The notes: generated by a model not told the origin, from the letters alone. DNA of 60,857 nt from Pseudomonadota bacterium (GCA_021802545.1 JAJZRS010000017.1:1-60857); one strand, 5' to 3'. Positions 47,218 through 56,204 are shown, numbered from the stretch's first letter. A program made the numbers and translations.

Positions 47218-49607
47218 ACACATCTGATTTTGATCAAATCTTTGAGCTTGAAGGTCTGCGCACCGAGAACGCCCGCCTGATTTCTCTGCTGGAATCTCAC
47301 GGCATCGAATGGCGTTTGTCACCAGAGCCTGTAGTGCCGATTGCCGAACCGGAACCTTCTCGGCTTTCCACTGCTGAGAAGGTGGCGCTATTCCGTCGCC
47401 TGTTCCAGGGGCGAACCGACGTGTATCCCGTCCGCTGGGAAAGCAAGAACACCGGCAAAACCGGATACTCGCCGGCCTGTGCCAACGAATGGCTTGCCGG
47501 GGTATGTGAAAAGCCCCGCATCAAGTGCGGCGATTGCAGCAAGCGCCTGCTGATACCGCTGTCGGACTCGGTAATCTACGACCACTTGGCCGGAGAGCAC
47601 ACCGTCGGTGTATATCCCCTGCTGGAGGACGACAGCTGTTATTTTCTGGCTGTCGATTTCGACGAGGCAGAATGGCGTGATGACGCTCGCGCATTCATTC
47701 AATCCTGCGAAGAACTGGGCGTACCAGCAGCTCTGGAAATTTCTCGTTCAGGGCAGGGGGCGCATGCCTGGGTGTTTTTCGACCGCAAGGTTTCGGCCCG
47801 TGATGCGCGTCGCCTCGGCACTGCCATCATTAGCCACACCTGCGCCCGCACCCGGCAACTGAAGCTCGAATCCTATGACCGACTATTTCCCAATCAGGAT
47901 TCCCTGCCCAAAGGCGGTTTCGGCAATCTGATTGCACTGCCCTTGCAGAAATACCCCCGGGAGAACGGGTGTAGTGTATTTATCGACACCGACCTGCGCC
48001 CCTACCCCGACCAATGGGGATTCCTGTCTGGCATTCAACCCATGGAGGTCCACGACATTGAGCCTACCATCTTCAGGGCGACGGGCAATGCCCACCCGCT
48101 CGATGTGACGTTCATCGACGACGAGGACTTGAAGGAGCCGTGGAAGCGATCCGCCCTCAAGAAGCTGACTGGCCCGATGCCAAAGTCGCTGACAGTGACG
48201 CTCGCCAACCTCGCCTATTTCGAGAAGGCCGAATTACCCCATGCACTGGCCAATCGACTGATCCGTCTGGCCGCATTCCAGAATCCCGAGTTCTACAAGA
48301 AACAGGCGATGCGCTTCTCGGTCTGGGACGAACCACGGGTGATCGGCTGCGCCGAGAACTACCCCAATCACATCGCGCTCCCGCGCGGTTGCCTCGATGC
48401 TGCCCGAGACCTGCTACAGGACAACGGGATTGCCTGCAACCTGATCGACGAACGGTACAGCGGCGTCGCTTTGGATGTTTGCTTTGCTGGCACCCTTCGT
48501 CCGGATCAGGAGGTGGCCGTGAAGGCCATGCTCGACCATGATGCCGGCGTGCTCTGCGCTCCGACTGCCTTCGGCAAGACGGTGACGGCGGCGGCGATGA
48601 TCGCCCAACGGGGTGTCAATACGCTGGTTCTGGTGCATCGCACCGAACTGCTCAAACAGTGGCAGGAGCGCCTGCAATCCTTCCTGGGGGTCGGCAAGGG
48701 CTTGGTCGGTACCATTGGTGGTGGCAAGGCGAAGCCGACTGGCAAGATCGATATCGCAGTGATGCAGTCGCTATCACGCCAAGGCGAGATCAACCCCGTT
48801 GTCGAGAACTACGGCCACGTCATTATCGATGAGTGCCACCATATTGGCGCTGCCTCATTCGACGCGATCTTGAAAGTGGTCAAGGCCAAGTATGTGCTCG
48901 GCCTGACGGCAACGCCGATTCGCCGTGACGGTCAACAGCCGATCATTTTCATGCAGTGTGGACCAATCCGCTATACAGCGGCCAAGCCAGCCAGTGCGCC
49001 ACACGATCTGGTCGTGCACCCGCGATCACTTTTTACGCAGATCGATTTGCCGCCGGAAGCCGGCATCCAGGATGTATTCCGGCATCTGGCAATCGATCAG
49101 GCACGGACCGCCACCATTGCCGCCGAAGTCCGGGATGCCTATCAGCAAGGCCGCAAGGTCCTCGTTCTGACCGAACGCACGGGGCACCTCGACGCGATTC
49201 TGGCCGCCCTGGATGGACAGGTGCGGGCGCCTTTCGTGCTGCATGGTCGGATGTCGAAGAAGCAACGGGCCGCCATGATCGCTGAGCTTGATGAGCTACC
49301 ATCCGAGGCACCACGCATTCTGCTCGCGACGGGGAAACTGGTGGGAGAAGGCTTCGACCATCCGGCGCTTGATACGCTGGTGCTGGCGATGCCGATTTCA
49401 TGGAAGGGAACTCTGCAACAATACGCTGGTCGCCTCCACCGAGAGCACGCAACCAAGACCGATGCCCGGATCATTGATTTCGTGGATACCGGACACCCAG
49501 CGCTGCTGCGTATGTGGGACAAACGTCAGCGCGGCTACCGAGCAATGGGCTACCGGATTGTGGAACACCCACAGGAGGCCGCAGACTTGCTCACAGGTTC
49601 CAAATAA
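47214..49607 (+). CDS. TOTE-type archaeo-eukaryotic primase fused to a superfamily 2 helicase
   Basis: A 797-residue protein. After a short coiled coil it has a zinc-binding insert (ACANEWLAGVCEKPRIKCGDCSKR) and an AEP primase core with the acidic pair in LAVDFDEAEW and the nucleotide-binding SGQGAHAWVFF. The C-terminal half is an SF2 helicase: variant P-loop APTAFGKT, DECHH, GLTATPIRRDG and the motif VI arginine region LQQYAGRLHRE. This architecture is annotated elsewhere as the TOTE conflict-system primase. ATG 47214 is preferred over 47205 because of the ATGA overlap. Likely anti-element or DNA-repair activity on foreign DNA. Confidence 0.88.
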   Translation: MNTSDFDQIFELEGLRTENARLISLLESHGIEWRLSPEPVVPIAEPEPSRLSTAEKVALFRRLFQGRTDVYPVRWESKNTGKTGYSPACANEWLAGVCEKPRIKCGDCSKRLLIPLSDSVIYDHLAGEHTVGVYPLLEDDSCYFLAVDFDEAEWRDDARAFIQSCEELGVPAALEISRSGQGAHAWVFFDRKVSARDARRLGTAIISHTCARTRQLKLESYDRLFPNQDSLPKGGFGNLIALPLQKYPRENGCSVFIDTDLRPYPDQWGFLSGIQPMEVHDIEPTIFRATGNAHPLDVTFIDDEDLKEPWKRSALKKLTGPMPKSLTVTLANLAYFEKAELPHALANRLIRLAAFQNPEFYKKQAMRFSVWDEPRVIGCAENYPNHIALPRGCLDAARDLLQDNGIACNLIDERYSGVALDVCFAGTLRPDQEVAVKAMLDHDAGVLCAPTAFGKTVTAAAMIAQRGVNTLVLVHRTELLKQWQERLQSFLGVGKGLVGTIGGGKAKPTGKIDIAVMQSLSRQGEINPVVENYGHVIIDECHHIGAASFDAILKVVKAKYVLGLTATPIRRDGQQPIIFMQCGPIRYTAAKPASAPHDLVVHPRSLFTQIDLPPEAGIQDVFRHLAIDQARTATIAAEVRDAYQQGRKVLVLTERTGHLDAILAALDGQVRAPFVLHGRMSKKQRAAMIAELDELPSEAPRILLATGKLVGEGFDHPALDTLVLAMPISWKGTLQQYAGRLHREHATKTDARIIDFVDTGHPALLRMWDKRQRGYRAMGYRIVEHPQEAADLLTGSK

Positions 49608-49677
49608 GCAAGCAATTCCTTGGAATTTGGGGCAAAACATACATAATATTAAAGATATCTTGAATATTGATGATGGC

Positions 49678-49695
49678 ATTAAAGCGTGCTTTAAT
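49678..49695. promoter_or_regulatory. Perfect palindrome upstream of the Fic gene
   Basis: ATTAAAGC-GT-GCTTTAAT is an 18-nt perfect inverted repeat, 31 nt before the Fic GTG, in an AT-rich promoter-like stretch. It is a likely operator, possibly for autoregulation by Fic or a partner. Confidence 0.55.
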
Positions 49696-49726
49696 ACTCA
49701 TATGATGAATTCAAGGGCCCTTTAAC

Positions 49727-50875
49727 GTGACTCGCACCACCGGCATTTACGTGCTGTCCACGACATCGGGCGAGGCCGTACAGGCCTTCGTGCCGAACCC
49801 GCTACCTCCAAGCGATCCCCCGCTGGCGCCGGAGTCGTTCATCGAGTCCAATCGCGCCGCAGAACTGGCACTGGCCAGGCTGGCCGGCGTATCGGGGCTA
49901 GTGCCGTCGGTGGACTGGCTGCTCTATGGAGCGATTCGCAAGGAAGCACTGCTTACCTCTCAGATCGAGGGCACGCAGGCCACGCTCACCGACCTCTTCG
50001 ACGAGGAAGCCGGGTTTGCCGTCAGCAATACGGAAGATGTCGAGGAGGTCACCAACTACCTGCGGGCATTCCGCCTGGTGCAGGACAACCTGCGCGATCC
50101 CAAGGGGTTGCCGATCAGCGTGCGCTTGTTGCGCGAGGCTCACAGGTTATTGCTCGACGGTACACGCGGTACCGGCAAACAACCGGGCGAACTGCGCCGC
50201 TCGCAGAACTGGATCGGAGGCACGCGCCCCGGGAATGCCGTGTTCGTCCCTCCACCAGCCGACCGCGTAGCGGATCTGCTCAGCGACATGGAGCGCTTCA
50301 TCCACGATGCTTCGCCCACGCTGCCACCACTGGTGCGCATTGCTCTAATCCACGCACAGTTCGAGACCATACATCCATTCCTGGATGGCAACGGCCGTAT
50401 CGGACGCCTGCTGATAGCAGCACTACTCGAACATTGGCATCTGTTACCTGAGCCACTGATGTACCTGAGCGCCTACCTGAAGCAGTATCAGTCCGAGTAT
50501 TATCGCCGATTGTCCAGTATCCGCACTGATGGTGACTGGGAGGGCTGGATATTCTTCTTTTTAGAGGGCGTAGCCAATGCCGCTAGCGAAGCCGAGCGCG
50601 GTATCGTAGCCATCGCCAGCTTGGTTGCCGCGGACCGTCGCCGTCTGTTGGAATCACCAAAGCCGGGGCCAGTAGCCTATCGCCTATTCGAGATGCTGCC
50701 GATGATGCCGCGTTTCAACATCGAGCGCGCCCGGCAGCTTCTTGACACCAGTTTCCCTACGGCCAGTGCGGCAGTGAACCAGCTTGTCGATCTAGGCATT
50801 GTCAAGGAAATGACGGGGCAAAAGAAGAACCGCAGCTACAGTTATCAGGGCTATGTCGATCAGTTGACGCTGTAA
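49727..50875 (+). CDS. Fic-domain AMPylase with built-in inhibitory helix
   Basis: A 382-residue protein. The Fic motif HPFLDGNGRIGR (216-227) is fully canonical, so AMP transfer from ATP to a target hydroxyl is expected. The inhibitory motif TSQIEG (77-82) sits before the core, which makes it a class II (self-inhibited) Fic like SoFic, needing no separate antitoxin. A C-terminal winged helix (residues about 310-380; ARQLLDTSFPTASAAVNQLVDLGI) suggests DNA binding. GTG start. Confidence 0.92.
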   Translation: MTRTTGIYVLSTTSGEAVQAFVPNPLPPSDPPLAPESFIESNRAAELALARLAGVSGLVPSVDWLLYGAIRKEALLTSQIEGTQATLTDLFDEEAGFAVSNTEDVEEVTNYLRAFRLVQDNLRDPKGLPISVRLLREAHRLLLDGTRGTGKQPGELRRSQNWIGGTRPGNAVFVPPPADRVADLLSDMERFIHDASPTLPPLVRIALIHAQFETIHPFLDGNGRIGRLLIAALLEHWHLLPEPLMYLSAYLKQYQSEYYRRLSSIRTDGDWEGWIFFFLEGVANAASEAERGIVAIASLVAADRRRLLESPKPGPVAYRLFEMLPMMPRFNIERARQLLDTSFPTASAAVNQLVDLGIVKEMTGQKKNRSYSYQGYVDQLTL

Positions 50876-50894
50876 TGATGGGTCGTTTTCACCT

Positions 50895-51121
50895 GATTCA
50901 AGAATGAGCTGATATATCGCCTCTCCTGCTACAGGCCTGTTCGGAATCGCACCTGAAAGTCCATGATACTTGCCGGGCGCATCGATAAATTGCAAGAAGG
51001 CGTTGAAATCTGGAAACGTCAATCCCGGCGTCAATCGGACGGGAAAATGGATTTTTGATATTGGTGACCAACGGTCTCTTTCTCCGGAAGTGATTTCCTC
51101 GCGAGAGAGATTATATTGCAC
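50895..51121 (-). pseudogene. Decayed duplicate of the 5' end of the giant recombinase gene
   Basis: Compared with 46671-46852, this segment keeps RKRPLVT, FSR and IDVS-FQRLL in one frame and then, after a frameshift, DAPGKYHGLSGAIPN and AGEAIYQLILES (intact gene: DAPVSFLGLSDAIPN, AGEAIHKLIPES). The TTG start of the intact gene is TTC here. Similarity continues upstream to about 51190 (GAGGAAAT leader). Only about 60 codons remain; the copy is dead. Same orientation as the intact gene, so the two form an imperfect direct repeat around the primase-helicase and Fic genes. The rest of 50876-51248 holds no gene. Confidence 0.8.
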
Positions 51122-51248
51122 ATATGTATTAACTCCAAATTACGCGACGCATCGTTGTTGTTAATAAATATACATTCAAGTAGGATATTGTTGTTATTGT
51201 ATTAATACATTTTGTAACGCACACTATGTACTTTAATAGTATTCCATA

Positions 51249-52895
51249 TCACATACAATTGATTGTATTTCCTGGTTTCCGAAGCCAAAGGTTCGACTCC
51301 TGTCGGGCGCGCCAGTCATGGATAAAAGTGGGCACTTGATCGGTGCCCATTTTTATTTGTTGCATGGTCGACGCAAGCGCATCAAAACTGCCTCGAATAG
51401 TGGCCTGCTTGTCTTCTATCCTGATTTCGTCCACAAGGATGCTTAAGTAGCTTTTGGCCAGAGTTGAGTCATTCGACATCAGTTTCTTGCGAAGCGCTTT
51501 CCCAAATACTTCAACCTGAGACGGCTTCAGATACTCTACCTCGGGCATGGATTGTTCCCGAACAACGCCAGCCCTTTCGATAAGCAATGCTTCACGTGAT
51601 GCCTTGAGGGTTTGGGCACGTTTTTGAGTGGTTTCGTCCAATTCGATGATTCCCGTCTCAATTGCATCCAGCAGTCGCTGCTGGCGCTCATCAAGCTGCT
51701 TGAGTTGACGGTTCAATTCATTGATGCGTTCCTGCTTGTTATCCTTCGAATCGCGGATGCGTTTGCGCAATTCCGCCATCATGACATGCAATCGATCTGA
51801 AGCCAGTATCTTGTCGGCCAGACTGGCAATCACGAGCTCGTCAAGCTTGTCCATGGGAATATTGGAACTGGAACATGCATGGTTACCCTTGTTCCGGCGA
51901 TTTGTGCATTTGTAATACCGGTAGCGTCCGCCTTTCCCGGTGGACAGTGTCATTCCTGCTCCACAGCAGCCGCATTTCAGCAAACCGCTCAACAGAATAG
52001 GGGAGGAGACCTGACGAGGGGAAATGCGGCTGGGAGAGCGTGATTCGCGTTTAGCCCGAACTTGCTCGAATTTTGCCGCATCGATAATCGGTGGAATCTC
52101 TGTTTTCACCCATTCTTCAGGCGGTCTGACCCGCTTCGTTCTCGAATCTCGAACATTAAAAAAATATTCTCCCATGTACATGGGATCAGTCAGGATGTCA
52201 TGGATCTTTTGCATGCGCCATGGTTTGCCGCGCATCAACATCCCCTTTTCGGTAAGGTGCCTGGCGATTTCCTTGCCACCCATAGGATAGCCACCGTAGC
52301 CGTGAAGGTAGAGATTGTAGATCTTTTGCACGATCGCGGCTTCCGCTTCATTGATGACAAGCTTTTTCTTCTTCCGCCCGCGACTACCCGAAATATCGGT
52401 GCTAATTGCCATATAACCAAACGGCGCAAGGGAGCCGTTGAAGAAGCCTTGCCGCGCATTTTCTTTCATGGCACGGGAAGTGTGCTTGGCGTTTTCCTGA
52501 CTTTGGTAGCCATCGAACATGCGGATGATGTTCCGTACCAGTTCGCCACTGGCATCATCCGAAGTGGGTTGAGTAATCGAGAACAGCTTGACGCCGTTTC
52601 GCTTCAATTTGCGCTCATGCACCCCAGCCTCAATGCCATCCCTAAAGAAGCGCGAATGGCTATGTACGATAATGGCTTCAAACGGAGGCTGCTTTTGAAG
52701 CGCATCCCCCATCATCTGCTGGAAAATTGGACGTTTATCGTCGGTCGCCGAAGCGCCAGGCTCGATATATTCGACTACTACTACATGCCCATTTGCTTTT
52801 GCCCATTCCTGCATCTGCCTCAACTGGTCTGGAATCGAAAGTTCGTTCTCAGCTTGTCTGACGGTGGATACTCGTGCATAAAGGGCAACCTGCAT
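51249..52895 (-). CDS. Large serine recombinase
   Basis: A 548-residue site-specific recombinase. The resolvase domain starts MQVALYARVSTVRQ with nucleophile Ser10, followed by the recombinase domain and a zinc-ribbon (LKCGCCGAGMTL ... YYKCTNRRNKGNHAC), a leucine-rich coiled coil (about 385-440) and a short tail. The last 20 residues (RARQESNLWLRKPG ...) are translated from the tRNA-Arg fragment described below, so the true end is probably displaced by integration. Likely the integrase of the element between here and about 60 kb, or a remnant of it. Confidence 0.9.
   Translation of the reverse strand: MQVALYARVSTVRQAENELSIPDQLRQMQEWAKANGHVVVVEYIEPGASATDDKRPIFQQMMGDALQKQPPFEAIIVHSHSRFFRDGIEAGVHERKLKRNGVKLFSITQPTSDDASGELVRNIIRMFDGYQSQENAKHTSRAMKENARQGFFNGSLAPFGYMAISTDISGSRGRKKKKLVINEAEAAIVQKIYNLYLHGYGGYPMGGKEIARHLTEKGMLMRGKPWRMQKIHDILTDPMYMGEYFFNVRDSRTKRVRPPEEWVKTEIPPIIDAAKFEQVRAKRESRSPSRISPRQVSSPILLSGLLKCGCCGAGMTLSTGKGGRYRYYKCTNRRNKGNHACSSSNIPMDKLDELVIASLADKILASDRLHVMMAELRKRIRDSKDNKQERINELNRQLKQLDERQQRLLDAIETGIIELDETTQKRAQTLKASREALLIERAGVVREQSMPEVEYLKPSQVEVFGKALRKKLMSNDSTLAKSYLSILVDEIRIEDKQATIRGSFDALASTMQQIKMGTDQVPTFIHDWRARQESNLWLRKPGNTINCM
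51273..51314 (+). repeat. tRNA-Arg(CCG) 3'-end fragment, probable attachment site
   Basis: Reads TGGTTTCCGAAGCCAAAGG, an anticodon arm with CCG in the loop, and TTCGACTCC ... GGGCGCGCCA, a T-loop and acceptor end with encoded CCA. Seven nt of the variable loop/T-stem (expected between AAAGG and TTCGA) are missing and no 5' half is present, so it is not a functional tRNA. Fragments like this mark att sites of integrative elements. Confidence 0.75.
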
Positions 52896-52960
52896 AACGC
52901 CTCCAGTGCTTCAGCTGTGGAAATTCACAGCGATGGTAAATTCAACTGACTCTATTGATA

Positions 52961-53119
52961 TTATACGGATTCATTTTCCAACTCCGAAATCCACATCAGT
53001 TCAATGAGTTCTGGAAGAATGGATTCGAGAAGATCGATTTCCTCGGGCAAAATGGACTCCGTCCCAGGTTTGAAGCAAACCTGTATTTCCGGGAAAGAAT
53101 CCTTTTTATGGACTGCCAC
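52961..53119 (-). CDS. 52-residue acidic small protein
   Basis: From GTG 53119 the frame gives MAVHKKDSFPEIQVCFKPG, then a regular acidic helix (PEEIDLLESILPELIEL) to TAA at 52961. It begins 2 codons after, and in the same frame as, the TGA of the preceding gene. Either it is a separate coupled gene or the upstream protein is extended by stop-codon readthrough. Amphipathic pattern and codon regularity support coding. Confidence 0.5.
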   Translation of the reverse strand: MAVHKKDSFPEIQVCFKPGTESILPEEIDLLESILPELIELMWISELENESV

Positions 53120-53125
53120 TGGCGC

Positions 53126-53839
53126 TCAGCTTTGTTCGGACTCTGAACAAGTGGACTTTTTCAAGAGTTGGGCAACACTGACCCCACCGTCACGAAGCCG
53201 GCGAACGTACGGAAGATGTTTTGGCGGCATCGGAGCGTCCTTCCTGGATGAACGCTGTACTTCGGCTCGGTAGAGCGCAGCAAGCTTGCCAACCTGACTA
53301 CGGATGCCGGCAAAGCCAGGGGACGACCAGAGCTGGTAGAGCATCTGGTGCATGTTGTTCGAGGAACCCTTCCGGACGGTGTCTATAATCGAATAGCGCC
53401 AGTTCTGGTACTTGTTTTCGGTCATTCGCCATGTCCACTTAGTGTCCGCAGTTTCTTTTTTTGGTATCTGTACTAGCTCATATCCGTCAACTTCGAGGCG
53501 CTTATTTCTCGTCATGGCGCTATGCAGTTTTTCAATGGAATGTGCTGCATGCGTAGCATGCCCGTCCTTCTTGGGAGCAGTAACCATCAGCCACCAGCGA
53601 ATCGTTCCGTTTGTGTACCACAGAAACAGGCGTGCATTTCCAAGCTCGGCGCGCGTGCGGTTGGCGCGAAGATTGCGGTCGGCCAAAATTTGGTAGGTAA
53701 TATCGAACTTTTTGACCAGTTTCTGGCAGCGACCAATATCCACTGATCCCGCCACCCAATGGGTATACCCCTGTATTACGGCATCGCACAATCGCTGCAT
53801 CAGGAGTGGTCGGGAAGTAAAAATCAAAGGACTTTTCAT
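53126..53839 (-). CDS. Conserved element-borne protein of unknown function
   Basis: A 237-residue protein. The start at 53839 gives MKSPLIFTSRPLLMQRLCDAVIQGYTHWVAG, a beginning I associate with plasmid and ICE proteins of unknown role; 35 upstream residues are probably untranslated. Basic, no membrane helix, and conserved-looking segments are ARLFLWYTNGTIRWWLMVTA and WTWRMTENKYQNWR. Divergent from the gene at 53956, sharing a 116-nt promoter region. Confidence 0.7.
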   Translation of the reverse strand: MKSPLIFTSRPLLMQRLCDAVIQGYTHWVAGSVDIGRCQKLVKKFDITYQILADRNLRANRTRAELGNARLFLWYTNGTIRWWLMVTAPKKDGHATHAAHSIEKLHSAMTRNKRLEVDGYELVQIPKKETADTKWTWRMTENKYQNWRYSIIDTVRKGSSNNMHQMLYQLWSSPGFAGIRSQVGKLAALYRAEVQRSSRKDAPMPPKHLPYVRRLRDGGVSVAQLLKKSTCSESEQS

Positions 53840-53955
53840 ATAAATTCTTGCGAGTAAAAATAGAATAGATACGAGAATAAGGTTCGGCGCGATTGAGTAG
53901 AATGACGAAAAGCGGTCTGGGTTTTTCGGATGATAAAAGGTCATGAGGAGGCATT

Positions 53956-54585
53956 TTGGGGCGCAAAAAAAAGTACATCGACGACGATGGATTAAGGGGT
54001 GCGCGACAAGGCACAGCCGAGCTAATGTGGGAAATCAAGGAGGCGAGCACGCTAACAGTTGGCGAACTTGCCCAGGCGTTGGGACCCGAAATTTTTCTTT
54101 CTGAAGACTTGGTTCGGCAGTATTTGGCCGGGAAAAAGGTAATGGGGGATGTGCGCCAGTATGACCTTGCCCGAATTGCCCAAAAACGAGGGTGGGGTGG
54201 TGATCTGGTCAGGAAGGTGCTGCTGTGGAACGAAATGCTGTGCCCGAAGCAATATAGGGAAATGATGGCCGAGCTTTCCAGCAATGATAGAAAAAAAAGG
54301 AATGCCGACAGGAAATCTGCGTTAAAACATCTGGAGAAGGGGGCCAACATGTTACTTTCGCAAGGAATGAGCGATGCAGATTTAGTCGGCTTGATGATCA
54401 TGCTGGGCGAAAAACTGGTTCCAGCAGATCAGCTAACCCATGGTGGCATCATCAACCCTGCTGGACTACGGGCATGTGTCGGCCTTGATTGCGGCGACTA
54501 CCCCGATATTTCTTGGCTTGATTGGTATATCCAATCTTTGGAGGAAGCATCAAAACGAAAAAGAGCGGAAACGGAAATTCGCTAG
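53956..54585 (+). CDS. Hypothetical helical protein, possibly DNA-binding
   Basis: A 209-residue protein with a TTG start and GAGGAGG 5 nt upstream. Lys/Arg-rich start (MGRKKKY), then a helix pair (LTVGELAQALGPEIFLSEDLVRQYLAGKK) that resembles a helix-turn-helix. C-terminal half is helical with a LDCGDYPDISWLDWYI segment. No family recognised. Last protein gene before the structured RNA region. Confidence 0.65.
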   Translation: MGRKKKYIDDDGLRGARQGTAELMWEIKEASTLTVGELAQALGPEIFLSEDLVRQYLAGKKVMGDVRQYDLARIAQKRGWGGDLVRKVLLWNEMLCPKQYREMMAELSSNDRKKRNADRKSALKHLEKGANMLLSQGMSDADLVGLMIMLGEKLVPADQLTHGGIINPAGLRACVGLDCGDYPDISWLDWYIQSLEEASKRKRAETEIR

Positions 54586-54627
54586 GCAGTACAGGAGGAG
54601 TTGGAAGACTTGCGCTGCGGGGCAACG

Positions 54628-54660
54628 AGAAAACCCCACCGACCAGAGATCGGCAGGGTT
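54628..54660 (-). terminator. Intrinsic terminator for leftward transcription
   Basis: On the minus strand AACCCTGCCGA pairs with TCGGTGGGGTT (two G-U pairs) around a 7-nt loop and is followed by TTTTCTCG. It would end a leftward transcript of the structured region. In the plus direction no U-run follows. Confidence 0.65.
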
Positions 54661-55976
54661 TGGTGCTACCACCGCAAAGAAACATGCGGCTGAAACTTGG
54701 CCCATATAGAGCTTAGTTCCATCACTACATACGGTTTCCCGTTTTTTTCGGCGACAATTTGTCGCCAGCCATAGAACCCCGAGCGGCTTTTCTGGCTTCC
54801 GATCGACACGGAATTATCTGCTTCGGTCAAATCCCGCCGCGCCCATTTATGCAGGCGTCACAACCCGATTTACGCATCGGTTAGTAAGCCTTCCTCGCCT
54901 TTCGGCTAACACGTTGCCATCCGTGCGGCTACCTGCCCATGTTGGCCCAGTTGGCAGTTGATCATAAGATGTCATCCTGAAATTCCAGGAGGACCCCATC
55001 CATCGCCTTTTGTCATCAGTCCGCCGCCAAGCGGACGCAGACAGGGTGCCACCCCTGCCTGAACTTCGACGCATCCGTACCAGGTAATCTCACCACATAT
55101 TTTCGACTGCTCCAGGCTTTCTCTCATCAGACAAAACAGCGAGTCTGCCTGCTGAGTCTTCCTGACACGCTCAAGGATACTTTGTCCTGGCGCGCATACT
55201 TGCCTGGTCTCCCACGCATAGCCTAATCGGTGCCACCCGATTTCATTCAGCCTTAGCGCTTCCCACGTTAGTCAGCATAGTCATAACACCAGCCTGCTGG
55301 CTCAGATTAGAAGATATTCTACGGGGTCTCCCCGCTCACCCACTGCCCGGTACGGGCGGTCAGGCTTTCGGCGGCCCAAGATTCCAAAACGGCTCGCTTA
55401 CTTCCTCCAATCTTCATCACCACTCGCTTGTCCGTCCTGAGGACGGATACAGGCATCATGTCACCCAGCGCATCGCATCGGTCTGTAAACACAGCCGGGA
55501 CGCCTTTGTTTCGTTACACCGGAGCTATCAACGACCCCCATGGCTTGCGCCACAAGGTGCCGGCTGAATCCACTCTCGCTCATCAACCCTCCAATGGTTT
55601 CCCATTGGCTCAGAAGTGCCGGTGTGGGTCACAGGTTGAACGGTCATCCGCTCCCCCCGGTCGGTATTGACGAGGAATGATTCCCTCTCCCGATCCCATG
55701 CTGACGAACCATTCCGGTTTCTCGCAATTACTTCGCGAATCCTCCAGATGGCCCTTTCCGCGTCGCCCAATATTCGTATTTCTAGGGATTAAAGTCGAAG
55801 CGGAAAAACCACAGCGCTTCGTTGCATGCCGCACCAGTTCCATTACGAACATGCGGCTTCCGCAGTCTCTTACGATTGGCAATCGTAAGTCGAGCCGTCC
55901 GGCTCATGTGTCATCGCGTCGAGGGGTGGCAGCCCCCTACACGATGTTTTGTGATCGGGGTGGCAACCCGTGGCGA
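54634..55976 (-). ncRNA. Candidate large structured non-coding RNA (about 1.35 kb)
   Basis: No convincing ORF in either direction, but at least ten strong hairpins. Minus-strand loops favour this orientation: CCAATGG-GAAA-CCATTGG (55588-55605), GCC-GAAA-GGC (54898-54907) and ACGG-GAAA-CCGT (near 54735) are GNRA-capped, whereas the complements would have poor loops. Others are CTTACGATT-GCC-AATCGTAAG (55867-55887), CCGTCC-TCA-GGACGG (55434-55448), GCCCG-TAC-CGGGC and AATCGG-GTGGCA-CCGATT. A promoter-like pair lies upstream and a terminator at the end. It matches no RNA I can name; I saw no group II domain V and no reverse transcriptase. Confidence 0.55.
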
Positions 55977-55983
55977 CGTATCC

Positions 55984-56012
55984 ATCATGGGGTTGCCAAA
56001 ATCGAAAGTCAA
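55984..56012 (-). promoter_or_regulatory. Candidate promoter of the structured RNA
   Basis: Minus-strand TTGACT and CATGAT with a 17-nt spacer; the start point would be near 55976, just before the first strong hairpins. Confidence 0.4.
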
Positions 56013-56067
56013 CACCTAGGAATCTTTCTTTATTCTGTCGCTTTTCAAGCGAATTTATTCGTCTGAG

Positions 56068-56097
56068 AGCCGCATCCTGCCTGGATGCGGCTTTTAT
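56068..56097 (+). terminator. Intrinsic terminator for rightward transcription
   Basis: AGCCGCATCC-TGCCT-GGATGCGGCT is a perfect 10-bp stem followed by TTTATT. It would stop any plus-strand transcript of the region. No plus-strand gene ends just before it. Confidence 0.85.
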
Positions 56098-56204
56098 TGC
56101 TGCGCGCACCTCAAACGATACGTCCCCTCGTTTTTGAACAGTTTGATGTTTAGGTATTTACAAAATTGACCGGTTTTGATTGGATAAATGGGTCAAACGA
56201 GGAG

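Noticed and set aside
51273..51314. Functional tRNA gene
   Set aside because: The 5' half is missing and 7 nt of the variable loop/T-stem are deleted.
55528..55882. Minus-strand frames of 80-90 codons in the structured region
   Set aside because: No ribosome sites, atypical composition, and they coincide with hairpins.
54634..55976. Group II intron or retron
   Set aside because: No domain V-like element, no intact GTGYG boundary paired with a 3' end, and no reverse transcriptase in the window; kept as an unassigned structured RNA.
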